Shown: positions 53,783-63,219, counted from the stretch's first letter. The stretch: DNA of 64,000 nt from Sinorhizobium arboris LMG 14919 (GCF_000427465.1 NZ_ATYB01000008.1:1364001-1428000); one strand, 5' to 3'. Numbers and translations are program-made. The notes: generated by a model not told the origin, from the sequence alone.

Positions 53783-54766
53783 ATGCATGTAATGGTCATA
53801 GGTGCTGCCGGCATGATCGGCCGGAAACTGGTCGAAAGGCTGGCGGCGGCGCCCGAGTCGCTCGGACGCGAGATCACCAGCCTGACACTGGCGGACGTGA
53901 TGGAACCGCCCGTGCCGCCGGCCTTTGCGTCCCTTTCGACGAGGCTAGCCATCGACCTGTCCACGCAAGGCGGCGCGGAGCGTCTGATCTCGTCGCGGCC
54001 CGACGTGATCTTCCACCTCGCGGCGATCGTATCGGGAGAGGCGGAGGCGGACTTCGACAAAGGCTACCTGGTCAATCTCGACGGCACGCGCGCGCTCTTC
54101 GAGGCGATCCGCCGGGAGGGACAGCGCGACCGCTATTTCCCGCGCGTCCTCTTCGCCTCCTCTATCGCCGTCTTCGGTCAGCCGTTCCCGGAAAAAATCG
54201 GCGACGAGTTCTTCACGACGCCGCTGACCAGTTACGGGACGCAAAAGGCGATCTGCGAGCTGCTGCTTGCCGATTATACCCGCCGAGGGTTCTTCGACGG
54301 GATCGGCATCCGGCTGCCGACTGTCTGCATTCGGCCCGGAAAGCCGAACAAGGCCGCATCCGGCTTCTTTTCCAACATCCTGCGCGAGCCGCTCGTCGGC
54401 CAGGAGGCGGTGCTGCCGGTGGACGAAAACGTCCGGCACTGGTTTGCGAGCCCGCGCTCGGCCGTGGGTTTCTTCATCCATGCCGCGCGGATGGATACGG
54501 GCATCATCGGGCCGCGGCGCAACCTTACCATGCCGGGCTTGTCGGCGCTGGTCGGCGAAGAGATCGAGGCGCTCGGCCGTATTGCCGGACAGAAGGCCGT
54601 CGGCCTCATTCGCCGCGAGCCGGATCCGTTGATACGGACGATCGTCTCCGGCTGGGCGACCGACTTCGATGCCCGCCGTGCGCGCGAGCTCGGCTTCACG
54701 GCCGAGAGCAGTTTCGACGAGATCATCCGCATCCATATCGAGGACGAACTCGGAGGGAGGATCTGA
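53783..54766 (+). CDS. denD: D-erythronate dehydrogenase (NAD-dependent epimerase/dehydratase family)
   Basis: 327 residues. An extended [19 protein letters not shown] at 5-20, [16 protein letters not shown] near 78-92, SSIAVFG, and Y151-xxx-K155 in TSYGTQKA. The DenD family oxidises D-erythronate to 2-oxo-tetronate, which enters the OtnI-OtnK-OtnC route encoded nearby. A strong AGGAGGAGG precedes the ATG. The next SDR gene starts two bases after its stop, so the two are coupled. Confidence 0.9.
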   Translation: MHVMVIGAAGMIGRKLVERLAAAPESLGREITSLTLADVMEPPVPPAFASLSTRLAIDLSTQGGAERLISSRPDVIFHLAAIVSGEAEADFDKGYLVNLDGTRALFEAIRREGQRDRYFPRVLFASSIAVFGQPFPEKIGDEFFTTPLTSYGTQKAICELLLADYTRRGFFDGIGIRLPTVCIRPGKPNKAASGFFSNILREPLVGQEAVLPVDENVRHWFASPRSAVGFFIHAARMDTGIIGPRRNLTMPGLSALVGEEIEALGRIAGQKAVGLIRREPDPLIRTIVSGWATDFDARRARELGFTAESSFDEIIRIHIEDELGGRI

Positions 54767-54767
54767 C

Positions 54768-55538
54768 ATGGCGAAGGGATCGGGTGAGGGCCGGATCGCG
54801 CTGGTCACCGGCGGCGGCACCGGCGTCGGCCGCGGCATAGCCCGGGCCTTGAGTGCGGAAGGCTACAGCGTCGTCATCACCGGCCGCCGTCCGGATGTGC
54901 TCGATGCAGCGTCCGCCGAGATCGGCGCCCAAACCGGCCGGCCCGTCCGCGCCGTGGTCTGCGATGTCGGCAATCCGGATCAGGTCGCGGCTCTCTTCGC
55001 AGCCGTCCGGGCGGATTTCGGCCGACTGGATCTCCTTGTCAACAATGCCGGCTCGAACGTGCCGCCCGTGCCCCTCGAAGAGGTGACCTTCGAACAGTGG
55101 AACGGTATCGTCGCGGCAAACCTGACGGGCGCCTTTCTTTGTACGCAGCATGCCTTCCGGCTGATGAAGGCGCAAACGCCGAGAGGGGGGCGGATCATCA
55201 ACAACGGCTCGATTTCCGCGCAGACGCCCCGGCCCAATTCGGCGCCCTATACCGCGACCAAGCACGCCATCACCGGCCTCACCAAATCGACGGCGCTAGA
55301 CGGCCGGACGCATGACATCGCCTGCGGCCAGATCGATATCGGCAATGCCGCTACAGACATGACGGTGCGGATGAGCACCGGCGTGCTGCAGGCCAATGGC
55401 GAGGTCGCAGCCGAGCCGACGATACCGATCGAGCACATCGCCGAAGCGGTCGTCTATATGGCAAGCCTGCCGCTCTCGGCCAATGTTCTCACGATGACCG
55501 TGATGGCGACCAAAATGCCGCTGGTCGGCCGCGGATGA
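54768..55538 (+). CDS. Classical SDR family oxidoreductase
   Basis: 256 residues from the ATG at 54768, after [21 protein letters not shown] at 14-25, NNAG at 92-95, serine in NNGSIS, and Y161-xxx-K165 in APYTATKHA. The catalytic set is complete, so it should be an active NAD(P)-dependent alcohol or sugar-acid dehydrogenase. It sits between denD and a CUT1 sugar transporter, suggesting it oxidises the imported substrate or an intermediate. Which one is not shown. Confidence 0.85.
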   Translation: MAKGSGEGRIALVTGGGTGVGRGIARALSAEGYSVVITGRRPDVLDAASAEIGAQTGRPVRAVVCDVGNPDQVAALFAAVRADFGRLDLLVNNAGSNVPPVPLEEVTFEQWNGIVAANLTGAFLCTQHAFRLMKAQTPRGGRIINNGSISAQTPRPNSAPYTATKHAITGLTKSTALDGRTHDIACGQIDIGNAATDMTVRMSTGVLQANGEVAAEPTIPIEHIAEAVVYMASLPLSANVLTMTVMATKMPLVGRG

Positions 55539-55555
55539 AAGAGGTTTTCAGCTTG

Positions 55556-55567
55556 GCGCGATCGCGC
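55556..55567. promoter_or_regulatory. Perfect palindrome before the CUT1 ATPase gene
   Basis: GCGCGATCGCGC flanked by CTTG and AAG lies 51 bases upstream of the ATPase ATG in an 80-base gap. It could be an operator or a hairpin. No matching site was found elsewhere in the window. Confidence 0.3.
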
Positions 55568-55618
55568 AAGCGATAAAACGCTGCCGAAGGGCAAAGATCA
55601 GTTCTGGGAGGAACGCAA

Positions 55619-56686
55619 ATGGCAGGCGTGGAATTTGTCAATGTTCGGAAGTCCTTCGGTGCTTTCCCCGTCATCAAGGGCGTGAACATCGAGATCGAGG
55701 ATGGCGAGTTCGTTATTCTTGTGGGGCCTTCCGGCTGCGGCAAATCCACCTTGCTCCGGATGCTGGCGGGCCTTGAAAACATCACCGCGGGCGAAATCCG
55801 AATCGGCGACAAAGTGGTCAACCGCTTGCCGCCGAAGGACCGCGACATTGCCATGGTGTTCCAAAATTATGCGCTTTATCCGCATATGACGGTAGCCGAC
55901 AACATGGCCTTCTCGTTGATGCTGGCAGCCAGACCGAAGTCCGAAATCGACAAGCGTGTCGGCGCGGCGGCCGAAATCCTCGGCCTCTCGAAGCTGCTCG
56001 ACCGTTACCCGCGCCAGCTCTCCGGCGGCCAGCGACAACGCGTTGCGATGGGGCGGGCGATCGTGCGCGACCCGCAGGTATTCCTGTTTGATGAACCGCT
56101 TTCCAATCTCGATGCGAAGCTGCGCGTCGCCATGCGCGCCGAGATCAAGGAATTGCACCAGCGGCTGAAAACCACGACCGTCTACGTGACCCATGACCAG
56201 ATCGAAGCGATGACCATGGCCGACAAGATCGTCGTCATGCATGACGGCATCGTCGAGCAGATCGGGGCGCCTCTCGAGCTCTACGACAACCCCGCCAATC
56301 TCTTCGTCGCCGGTTTCATCGGATCGCCTGCCATGAACATGCTCAAGGGCCGTCTCGATCCGGACGATCCGAGCGCCTTCCTCACGGCCGACGGAACGGC
56401 GCTGCCCGTGATGCGGCCGGCGGCCGCCGCCCATGGGCGCGACCTCGTCTACGGGCTGAGACCCGAATATATGGCTCTCGATCCGAACGGTCTGCCGGCC
56501 GAAATCGCGGTTATCGAGCCCACCGGCTACGAGACGCAGTTGATCGCAAGGCTCGGCGGACACGATGTGACCTGTGTTTTCCGCGAAAGGGTGAATGCCA
56601 AACCCGGGGAAACGATCCATCTCGCGATCGATGCCGCACATGTGCATTTGTTCGACGCCGGAACCGGGCGGCGGCTGGTCGACTGA
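55619..56686 (+). CDS. CUT1 sugar ABC transporter ATP-binding protein (MalK/UgpC type)
   Basis: 355 residues. Walker [10 protein letters not shown] near residue 37, Q-loop in [13 protein letters not shown], signature [16 protein letters not shown], Walker [17 protein letters not shown], and switch His in [12 protein letters not shown]-terminal TOBE-like regulatory part follows ([10 protein letters not shown]). GGGAGGAACG precedes the ATG. It drives the transporter with the binding protein and permeases at 56889-60127. An unusual feature is that the ATPase gene comes first. Confidence 0.94.
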   Translation: MAGVEFVNVRKSFGAFPVIKGVNIEIEDGEFVILVGPSGCGKSTLLRMLAGLENITAGEIRIGDKVVNRLPPKDRDIAMVFQNYALYPHMTVADNMAFSLMLAARPKSEIDKRVGAAAEILGLSKLLDRYPRQLSGGQRQRVAMGRAIVRDPQVFLFDEPLSNLDAKLRVAMRAEIKELHQRLKTTTVYVTHDQIEAMTMADKIVVMHDGIVEQIGAPLELYDNPANLFVAGFIGSPAMNMLKGRLDPDDPSAFLTADGTALPVMRPAAAAHGRDLVYGLRPEYMALDPNGLPAEIAVIEPTGYETQLIARLGGHDVTCVFRERVNAKPGETIHLAIDAAHVHLFDAGTGRRLVD

Positions 56687-56736
56687 TACGGTGGATGCTG
56701 CACGTGCGCAGCAGATCGAAGTGCTGCGGCGGCCTT

Positions 56737-56754
56737 GCGCGTCTCAGGACGCGC
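56737..56754. other. Hairpin in the ATPase-binding protein gap
   Basis: GCGCGTC-TCAG-GACGCGC forms a perfect 7-bp stem in the 202-base gap between the ATPase and binding-protein genes. Without a T-run it is more likely an mRNA-stability element that sets different expression levels for the two parts. Confidence 0.35.
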
Positions 56755-56888
56755 GGGCGCCGCGGGGAGGGAGGAGCCTTCGTGGGCCCGGAAGGTGCCG
56801 GGATGGCTGGCATCGCTCAAGTCGCATTCGCCAAGCGGGACGGTGAATGCCGGAGAAAGACGCTCCCGCATTTTTGAGGAGGAGTAGC

Positions 56889-58193
56889 ATGCCGATAAAG
56901 AGACGTGATTTTCTCGCAACCTCTGCCGCACTCGCCGGCGTTGCGGGTCTGGGCATCCGCCCGTCCTTCGCACAGGCAGAGCCGAGCTACAAGCCGGAGG
57001 AGGGGGCGAGCCTCAGGCTTCTCAGATGGACGCCTTTCGTCAAGGGCGACGAAGACGCCTGGATTGCCAACACCAAGAAGTTCACCGAAGCTACGGGCGT
57101 CGAGGTGCGTATCGACAAGGAAAGCTGGGAGGACATCCGCCCGAAGGCGGCGGTTGCCGCCAATGTCGGCTCCGGACCGGATATGGTGATGTGCTGGTTC
57201 GACGACGCACATCAATACCCTGACAAGCTCGTCGACCTGACGGAGCTTGCCGATTATCTCGGCAACAAATATGGGGGATGGTACGACGGCCTGAAAGGAT
57301 ATGCGAGCCGCGAAGGGCAGTTCATCGCCATGCCGCTGGCGGCGATCGGCAACGCCGTCTGCTACCGCGACAGCCACATGAAGGCGGCCGGCTTCAGCGA
57401 ATTTCCGAAGGATACGGCCGGCTTCCTCGAACTCTGCAAGGCGCTCAAAGCCAAGGGAACCCCGGCCGGCTTTCCCCATGGCAAAGCGGTCGGCGACGGC
57501 AACAACTACGCCCATTGGCTGCTGTGGAGCCATGGCGGCAAGATGGTCGACGAGAGCGGCAAGGTCACGATCAACAGCCCGGAGACGCTCGCTGCAGTCA
57601 ATTACGCGAAGTCGCTATACGAGACCTTCATCCCGGGCACGGAGAGCTGGCTGGACATCAACAACAACCGCGCCTTCCTTGCCGGGCAGGTATCGCTGAC
57701 GGCAAACGGCGTGTCGCTCTACTATGCGGCCAAGAAGGATCCGGCCCTTGCGGAGCTCGCGGCGGACATTCGCACGACCAATTTCCCGATCGGTCCGGTC
57801 GGCCAGAGCGTCGAACTTCACCAGACGAGCTCGATTCTGCTCTTCAAGCACAGCAAGTATCCCGAAGCCGCCAAGGCCTACCTCAAGTTCATGATGGAAG
57901 CCGACCAGATGAATGCCTGGATCGAGGGATCGAGCGCCTATTGCTGCCAGCCGCTGAAAGCCTTCGCCGACAATCCGGTCTGGACCTCGGATCCGATCCA
58001 CGCACCCTATGCACGCGCCTCGGAGACGCTGCGGCCGAACGGCTATGCGGGCCCGCTCGGCTATGCCTCGGCAGGCGTGATGGCGGATTACGTTCTGGTG
58101 GACATGTTCGCCAGTGCGGTCACCGGCCAGGCAACGCCGGAAGACGCCATCGTCGAGGCCGAACGGCGGGCGAACCGCTACTATAGGGTTTGA
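56889..58193 (+). CDS. CUT1 sugar-binding protein with a Tat signal
   Basis: 434 residues from the ATG at 56889, after GAGGAGGAGTAGC. The N-terminus carries a twin-arginine motif, KRRDFLATSAALAGVAGLG, and probable cleavage near SFAQA. The mature part is a family 1 extracellular solute-binding protein (LRLLRWTPFVKGDEDAW, DMVMCWFDDAHQYPDK, AHWLLWSHGGKMVDES). It delivers substrate to the two permeases that follow. Context points to a C4 sugar acid or its source sugar, by inference. Confidence 0.92.
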   Translation: MPIKRRDFLATSAALAGVAGLGIRPSFAQAEPSYKPEEGASLRLLRWTPFVKGDEDAWIANTKKFTEATGVEVRIDKESWEDIRPKAAVAANVGSGPDMVMCWFDDAHQYPDKLVDLTELADYLGNKYGGWYDGLKGYASREGQFIAMPLAAIGNAVCYRDSHMKAAGFSEFPKDTAGFLELCKALKAKGTPAGFPHGKAVGDGNNYAHWLLWSHGGKMVDESGKVTINSPETLAAVNYAKSLYETFIPGTESWLDINNNRAFLAGQVSLTANGVSLYYAAKKDPALAELAADIRTTNFPIGPVGQSVELHQTSSILLFKHSKYPEAAKAYLKFMMEADQMNAWIEGSSAYCCQPLKAFADNPVWTSDPIHAPYARASETLRPNGYAGPLGYASAGVMADYVLVDMFASAVTGQATPEDAIVEAERRANRYYRV

Positions 58194-58281
58194 CCCTCGC
58201 GGCCCATGGGCCGCCTCAAAGCCGGCAGCAAACGCTGCCGGCGAATGCCCCGAGTTTCGTCCCTCCAGCCGGAGAAGCCCG

Positions 58282-59214
58282 ATGTCCACCATAACGCCGT
58301 CCGGAAAGCCATCCACTACGGCTTCGCCGATGCAGAACAACAATGTGCTCGGCTTCCTGTTCATGCTGCCGGCAGCCGTCTTTCTGATCTGCTTCCTGAC
58401 CTATCCGCTTGGCCTCGGGGTCTGGCTCGGATTCACCGATACGCGCATCGGCCGCGACGGTATCTTCATCGGCTTCGAGAACTACACGTTTCTCGCCCGG
58501 GATTCGGTCTTCTGGCTCTCGGTCTTCAACACGCTGCTCTACACCTTCGTGGCGTCGATCCTGAAATTCGTACTCGGGCTCTGGCTGGCCCTGCTGCTGA
58601 ATGAGAACCTGCCTTTCAAATCCTTCTTCCGCGCGATCGTGCTCCTGCCCTGGGTCGTGCCGACGGTGCTCTCGGCGCTTGCATTCTGGTGGATCTACGA
58701 TTCGCAGTTTTCGATCATCTCCTGGTCGTTGATGCAGCTCGGCTTCATCGACGGGCCGATCAATTTCCTGGGGGACCCGAATAATGCGCGGGCTTCCGTT
58801 ATTGCCGCCAATGTCTGGCGCGGCATTCCCTTCGTGGCGATCTCGCTCCTGGCCGGACTGCAGACGATCCCGGCTTCGCTGCAGGAGGCAGCCTCGCTCG
58901 ACGGTGCCACAAGCTGGCAACGTTTCCGCTATGTAACCTTGCCGATGCTCACTCCGATCATCGCTGTCGTCATGACCTTTTCCGTGCTCTTCACCTTTAC
59001 AGATTTTCAGCTGATTTACGTGCTGACCAAGGGCGGGCCGGTCAACGCAACCCATTTGATGGCGACGCTTTCATTCCAGCGCGGCATTCCGGGCGGGCAA
59101 CTCGGGGAGGGCGCGGCGATCGCCGTGGCCATGATCCCCTTCCTGCTCGCCGCCATCATGTTCAGCTTCTTCGGCCTGCAACGCCGCAAATGGCAGCAGG
59201 GCGGCCAGGATTGA
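58282..59214 (+). CDS. CUT1 sugar ABC transporter permease (MalF type)
   Basis: 310 residues from the ATG at 58282, after GGAGAAGCCCG. There are six hydrophobic segments, the first at about 23-43 (VLGFLFMLPAAVFLICFLTY). The EAA coupling loop reads LQEAASLDGATSWQRFRYVTLP. LPWVVPTVLSALAFWWIYD is typical of the family. It is followed 13 bases later by the second permease. Confidence 0.93.
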   Translation: MSTITPSGKPSTTASPMQNNNVLGFLFMLPAAVFLICFLTYPLGLGVWLGFTDTRIGRDGIFIGFENYTFLARDSVFWLSVFNTLLYTFVASILKFVLGLWLALLLNENLPFKSFFRAIVLLPWVVPTVLSALAFWWIYDSQFSIISWSLMQLGFIDGPINFLGDPNNARASVIAANVWRGIPFVAISLLAGLQTIPASLQEAASLDGATSWQRFRYVTLPMLTPIIAVVMTFSVLFTFTDFQLIYVLTKGGPVNATHLMATLSFQRGIPGGQLGEGAAIAVAMIPFLLAAIMFSFFGLQRRKWQQGGQD

Positions 59215-59227
59215 GCGGGAGGACAAA

Positions 59228-60127
59228 ATGAACGCGACCACACGAGCCGACGACGAGGTCCTCACCGATCGCGCCGAGGGCATGAGCTATCTGAACCGCC
59301 TGCCGCGACGGATCGTCGTGCTTTACCTGCCGATGGCGGTCTTCGTCTTCGTACTGCTCTTCCCGTTCTACTGGATGGCGATCACGGCGGTGAAGCCCAA
59401 CGCGCAGTTGACCGACTACAACAATTACAGCCCTTTCTGGGTTGTCCGCCCGACGCTGGACCACATTAAATATCTGCTCTTCGAGACCTCCTACCCGGGC
59501 TGGCTCTGGAACACGATGCTGGTGGCCGTAGGCTCGACCATCCTGTCGCTGGCGGCATCGGTTTTCGCGGCCTATGCAATCGAACGGGTGCGCTTCACCG
59601 GAGCGCGGCCGGTCGGCCTCCTGATCTTTCTCGCCTATCTGGTGCCGCCGTCGATCCTCTTCATTCCGCTCGCCTTCATCGTCTTCAAATTCGGCATCTA
59701 CGATTCCAAGCTGGCGCTGATCTTCACCTATCCGACATTCCTCATACCGTTCTGCACCTGGCTCTTGATGGGCTATTTCCGCTCGATCCCCTTCGAGCTG
59801 GAGGAAAGCGCGCTGGTGGACGGCGCGACGCGCTGGCAGATTCTGGTGAAGATCATCCTGCCGCTCGCCGTGCCGGGCCTGATCTCGGCCGGCATCTTCG
59901 CCTTCACGCTCTCCTGGAACGAGTTCATCTACGCGCTGACATTCATCCAGTCGTCGGAAAACAAGACCGTACCGGTCGGCGTGCTGACGGAATTGGTGCG
60001 CGGCGACGTATTCGAGTGGGGCGCGCTGATGGCGGGCGCACTGTTCGGCTCGTTGCCCGTGGTCATCCTCTATTCCTTCTTCGTCGACTATTACGTCTCG
60101 TCGATGACGGGAGCGGTGAAAGAATGA
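59228..60127 (+). CDS. CUT1 sugar ABC transporter permease (MalG type)
   Basis: 299 residues; GGGAGGAC precedes the ATG. There are six segments, the first at about 34-54 (LYLPMAVFVFVLLFPFYWMA). The EAA loop reads ELEESALVDGATRWQILVKI followed by ILPLAVPG, and FTLSWNEFIYALTF is a MalG-type signature. It is the last gene of the transporter operon and converges on the DUF6064 gene 13 bases later. No terminator is seen in that small gap. Confidence 0.93.
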   Translation: MNATTRADDEVLTDRAEGMSYLNRLPRRIVVLYLPMAVFVFVLLFPFYWMAITAVKPNAQLTDYNNYSPFWVVRPTLDHIKYLLFETSYPGWLWNTMLVAVGSTILSLAASVFAAYAIERVRFTGARPVGLLIFLAYLVPPSILFIPLAFIVFKFGIYDSKLALIFTYPTFLIPFCTWLLMGYFRSIPFELEESALVDGATRWQILVKIILPLAVPGLISAGIFAFTLSWNEFIYALTFIQSSENKTVPVGVLTELVRGDVFEWGALMAGALFGSLPVVILYSFFVDYYVSSMTGAVKE

Positions 60128-60140
60128 TCGGCGCCTTCGA

Positions 60141-60797
60141 TCATCGTCCGGCAAGCAGGAGGGCGAACGCAGCAAGGATCACCGCGAATGGTGCCCAGGC
60201 GGCAGAATCCTCCATGGCCAGAAGTGTGAGGCCGCTGAAGGCGCACCAGAGGACCGGGATGGGCAGAAGCAGCCAGAGCTTTTGCGATACGACCGCCAGC
60301 AGGGCGCCGAGCGTCACCGCAGCGGTCGGATCCGGCATCGCGCCGAAAGTTTCGGCCGAGGCGGGCGCGCGCCCCGCGAGCAGCGGCAGGAAGGGATAGG
60401 CGAGCGAGCCGGACACCATCAGGCCGATGCCGCCACGACGGCGCAGGCTGGTCGCGGGCAATGCGCCATTTTGCGTCCACCGGATCGCAAAAAGCAGCAA
60501 ACCGGCCTCCAGCATGAAGACCGCCGTGGCATAGGACATCGCCCAGTTTATGGTGGAGTAGCGCAGCCATAAAAATTGCCAGGCACAGAAGAGCCAGGCC
60601 AGGGCGAGCGTCGCCAGGGCCGCGGCGCGAGCGCGCCGGCCATCCGTTGCGGTGGCGAAAAGAATGGCAAGCGCTCCGGCAATGAAGACGAGCTGAAGCG
60701 GCCAGAGCCCCTGATTGTAGCGCTCGACAAGGCGAAAATAGACGCGCGGCGAAAACATAAGGAAATCCGCGAGCGTATAGGTCGCCCATTCCGACAT
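60141..60797 (-). CDS. DUF6064 family membrane protein
   Basis: 218 residues from the ATG at 60797; a GTG one codon earlier is possible. The N-terminus MSEWATYTLADFLMFSPRVY followed by FRLVERYN is the family signature. About six hydrophobic segments follow (such as LQLVFIAGALAILFATA and LWLLLPIPVLWCAFSGLTLL). The function is unknown. It lies 38 bases before the aldo/keto reductase stop on the same strand. Confidence 0.8.
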   Translation of the reverse strand: MSEWATYTLADFLMFSPRVYFRLVERYNQGLWPLQLVFIAGALAILFATATDGRRARAAALATLALAWLFCAWQFLWLRYSTINWAMSYATAVFMLEAGLLLFAIRWTQNGALPATSLRRRGGIGLMVSGSLAYPFLPLLAGRAPASAETFGAMPDPTAAVTLGALLAVVSQKLWLLLPIPVLWCAFSGLTLLAMEDSAAWAPFAVILAAFALLLAGR

Positions 60798-60835
60798 CAC
60801 GTCAAATCCGTATCACGCCGCGACAGGATCATGCT

Positions 60836-61753
60836 TCACAGCGCCTCCACATAGGCGGCCATGCGGCGGCGCAGCTTCTCGCCGGGCAGGATGCCGCTCG
60901 CAGCCTCCAGATTCTCCCGTACATGGTCGACGCGCGTCGTCGCCGGGATTGCGCAGGTGACCGCCGGATGCGAAATGATGAACTTCAGGAGAAACTGCGC
61001 CCAGCTGCGGGCGCCGGTTTCCGCAATCCAATCCGGCAACGGTTCGTCTTCGACCTGCCGGATCAGATCGCCTTGCCGGAAGGGCCGGTTGACGATCACG
61101 GCAATGCCCTTCTCCTGCGCCAGCGGCAAAATGCGCTCCTCCACCTCGCGGTCGAGGATATTGTAGGTGACCTGGACGAAATCGATCGGCTGGGTCGCCA
61201 TGACCTGCTCGATCTCGCGGTGCCTGCGCCCTTCCGAGGTGGTGATGCCGACATAGCGCAGCCGGCCCGCCGCCTTCATGTCGAAGAGCGCGGGCAGGTG
61301 CTCCTCCCAGGAGACGAGATTGTGAACCTGCATGAGTTCGAATTTTTCGACGCCCCAGTAGTCCTTCGATGCCTCGATCTGGGCCGCGCCTCCGGCCGGG
61401 TCCGATATCCAGACCTTTTCCGCCGAGAAGAGCCGCTTCGGGTATCCGAGCTTGCCGAGACCGTAGCCGATCGTCGGCTGGGACGATCCGTACATCGGCG
61501 AGCAATCGATCATGCGACCGCCGCCTTCGAAAAAGGCGGCGATCACGGCGGCGCACTCGTCCAGCAGGACAGGATCGTCTCCGACATTGAAGGTGATCCA
61601 GGTGCCGAGGCCGACCAGCGGCAGCGGCTCTTCGCTTTTCGGTATAACGCGAGTCAGGGGGCGGGCAGCCCCGCCCGCCGCCAACCGTGGCACGAACGGC
61701 AGCGACACGCCGATGCCAAGCCCCTGAACGACTGCGCGCCGCGTGATGGTCAT
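60836..61753 (-). CDS. Aldo/keto reductase with a Tat-like signal
   Basis: 305 residues. It begins with a twin-arginine sequence (MTITRRAVVQGLGIGVSLPF) and a hydrophobic run, so it may be exported folded. The AKR tetrad is present: D83 and Y88 in MIDCSPMYGSS, K113 in FSAEKVW, and H144 in MQVHNLV. The barrel ends with the cofactor region CAIPATTRVDHVRENLEA. An exported NAD(P)H-type enzyme is unusual. The signal could instead be a membrane anchor. Substrate unknown. Confidence 0.88.
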   Translation of the reverse strand: MTITRRAVVQGLGIGVSLPFVPRLAAGGAARPLTRVIPKSEEPLPLVGLGTWITFNVGDDPVLLDECAAVIAAFFEGGGRMIDCSPMYGSSQPTIGYGLGKLGYPKRLFSAEKVWISDPAGGAAQIEASKDYWGVEKFELMQVHNLVSWEEHLPALFDMKAAGRLRYVGITTSEGRRHREIEQVMATQPIDFVQVTYNILDREVEERILPLAQEKGIAVIVNRPFRQGDLIRQVEDEPLPDWIAETGARSWAQFLLKFIISHPAVTCAIPATTRVDHVRENLEAASGILPGEKLRRRMAAYVEAL

Positions 61754-61881
61754 CGCTCGCCCCTACGGATCGAAGCTCTCAGCGACCTTTCGCGACCAAC
61801 CGGACGCATGGTGCTGCGGGTTGGGCGGGATAATAACCTCTGCGGCGCTGTTCCGCAGCCACGAAGTCGTGAGCGGCGTCA

Positions 61882-62361
61882 TCAACTCTCGCGATATGCC
61901 CGCTCGAGTGCGGCGATATCGAGCTTTACCATGCCGAGCATGACCTCCGTCACGCGCTTCGCTCTTTCGCGGTTCGCATCGGAAATCATCTCGCCGAGGA
62001 CGCGGGGCACGATCTGCCAGGACAGGCCCCAGCGGTCCTTCAGCCATCCGCACTGTTCCGCTTTGCCGCCATTGTCGAGGAAGGCGTTCCAGATGCGGTC
62101 GATCTCTTCCTGGCTGTCGCAGGCGACCTGGATCGAGAAAGCGTGGTTGAAGGGATCGAAAGGACCGGCCTCGAGTGCGGTGAAATTCTGATCGTCAAGG
62201 GTGAATTCGATCACCTTGACGGTGCCCGGCGGGCCGCTGGGCGTTTCGGCGGGCAAGGTCGTGGTGGCGGACAGGGCGGAATTCGGGATCGTGGCCACGT
62301 AGAACTCGACCGCCTGTTGGGCGTTTTCCGGGAACCAGAGATGGGAGATGATCTTGGGCAT
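61882..62361 (-). CDS. VOC family protein (PhnB-like)
   Basis: 159 residues from the ATG at 62361, after GAAGGAAATCC. Matches the 3-demethylubiquinone-9 3-methyltransferase-like VOC family: MPKIISHLWFPENAQQAVEF, FTLDDQNFTALEAGPFDPFN, CGWLKDRWGLSWQIVPRVLG. The name of the family does not mean that activity; members are mostly uncharacterised metal-fold proteins. It is on the same strand as the aldo/keto reductase, 128 bases upstream. Confidence 0.88.
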   Translation of the reverse strand: MPKIISHLWFPENAQQAVEFYVATIPNSALSATTTLPAETPSGPPGTVKVIEFTLDDQNFTALEAGPFDPFNHAFSIQVACDSQEEIDRIWNAFLDNGGKAEQCGWLKDRWGLSWQIVPRVLGEMISDANRERAKRVTEVMLGMVKLDIAALERAYRES

Positions 62362-62467
62362 GGAAGGATTTCCTTCGATAAGTGGACATTCTGTACGGCC
62401 CAAGGACGTTCGGGAGCCGCGGCTCCCGACGGACCGGTCAGAATATCTTCCACGCCTGCAGGGGGAA

Positions 62468-62509
62468 GAGCGGATAGAATGGGTGCAGTTTTCCGCCCGC
62501 ATGCCGCTC
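62468..62509. repeat. Rhizobial palindromic intergenic repeat, copy D
   Basis: GAGCGG (62468-62473) pairs with CCGCTC (62504-62509). The right arm reads TTTTCCGCCCGCATGCCGCT, the reverse complement of the copy A/B core apart from one base. It lies upstream of the VOC gene. Confidence 0.55.
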
Positions 62510-62550
62510 CGGCCGCTTGAAGCATGATCGGGACTCAGGGACGAGGGAGG

Positions 62551-62727
62551 CTAGTTCCGGTGCGGGCTCCGCGGGACCGCGGCAGGTTCCAGTTCATTGA
62601 TGCCGTCAGCGTGCTGATCGTTCGCAGGAGAGGCCTCGATTTCGAGATTGTGCTTTGCATGGCGCATGTGCTGCCATTCCTTCTCAAGGCGCAGGAATAC
62701 GTCCGTCGGCATGAATTTTCGCTGCAT
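62551..62727 (-). CDS. Small hypothetical protein (58 aa)
   Basis: 58 residues from ATGCAGCGA at 62727, preceded by a strong GTGGAGGGTCGA. The product is hydrophilic, begins MQRKFMPTDVFLRLEKEW, and has several His and Glu. There is no signal peptide or membrane segment. I do not recognise the family. The good ribosome site and spacing are the main support; the second half is less convincing. It stands alone. Confidence 0.45.
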   Translation of the reverse strand: MQRKFMPTDVFLRLEKEWQHMRHAKHNLEIEASPANDQHADGINELEPAAVPRSPHRN

Positions 62728-63093
62728 TCGACCCTCCACACGGCTGCGTCAGTGAACACGCAAGGAGCTGCTTTGGTTCCCGCGGCAATTTGCAAATTGT
62801 AAAGAATACCGTTTCCGTTCTGCCAAGGATCGATACGGCTAGTCCCGACGCCGACCCAATAGGTGAACCCGCGCTGCTGCTGATCGGTTATGCGGCGGGG
62901 TCCACCTATCGCCCCTCGAAACTGGTGAGGCCGCCTCCTCAACAATATCCGGCGGGCGGCCTCAAGGCATACGCCTCAACCCGGATTTCACTCCCGGCGC
63001 GCGCTCGCGTCAAGGTTTAGCGTTTACTCAATTCGAGTTAGGAAAGATGTACCGGGCGCGTGTGCCTGCCGGGCAAGCCGAATGCGATACGGC
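62728..63093. other. Intergenic region, nothing recognised
   Basis: No gene, repeat or terminator could be supported here. A 76-codon plus-strand frame at 62790 lacks a ribosome site and family resemblance. Confidence 0.5.
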
Positions 63094-63219
63094 CTATATG
63101 GTCTGCAGCGTCCAGGAGGTCGCGCCGGCGATCAGCCCCAGGGCGAGGGCAATCGCGATCGCATACCTCATCATCTTCATCCGTCGTGTCCGTTCGCCGG
63201 TCCAATCGTAGCTCATCAT
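63094..63219 (-). CDS. Very small membrane protein (41 aa)
   Basis: A 41-codon frame with a double ATG start at 63219 and CGGAGCGC upstream. It reads MMSYDWTGERTRRMKMMRYA and then a hydrophobic stretch AIAIALALGLIAGATSW ending LQTI. A charged, arginine-rich N-terminus before one membrane segment suggests a single-span inner-membrane protein with its N-terminus inside. I believe similar short proteins occur in rhizobia, but cannot confirm it here. Function unknown. Confidence 0.6.
   Translation of the reverse strand: MMSYDWTGERTRRMKMMRYAIAIALALGLIAGATSWTLQTI

Noticed and set aside
62790..63020. A 76-codon plus-strand frame
   Set aside because: No ribosome site, low-complexity Pro/Ala content and no resemblance to known proteins.
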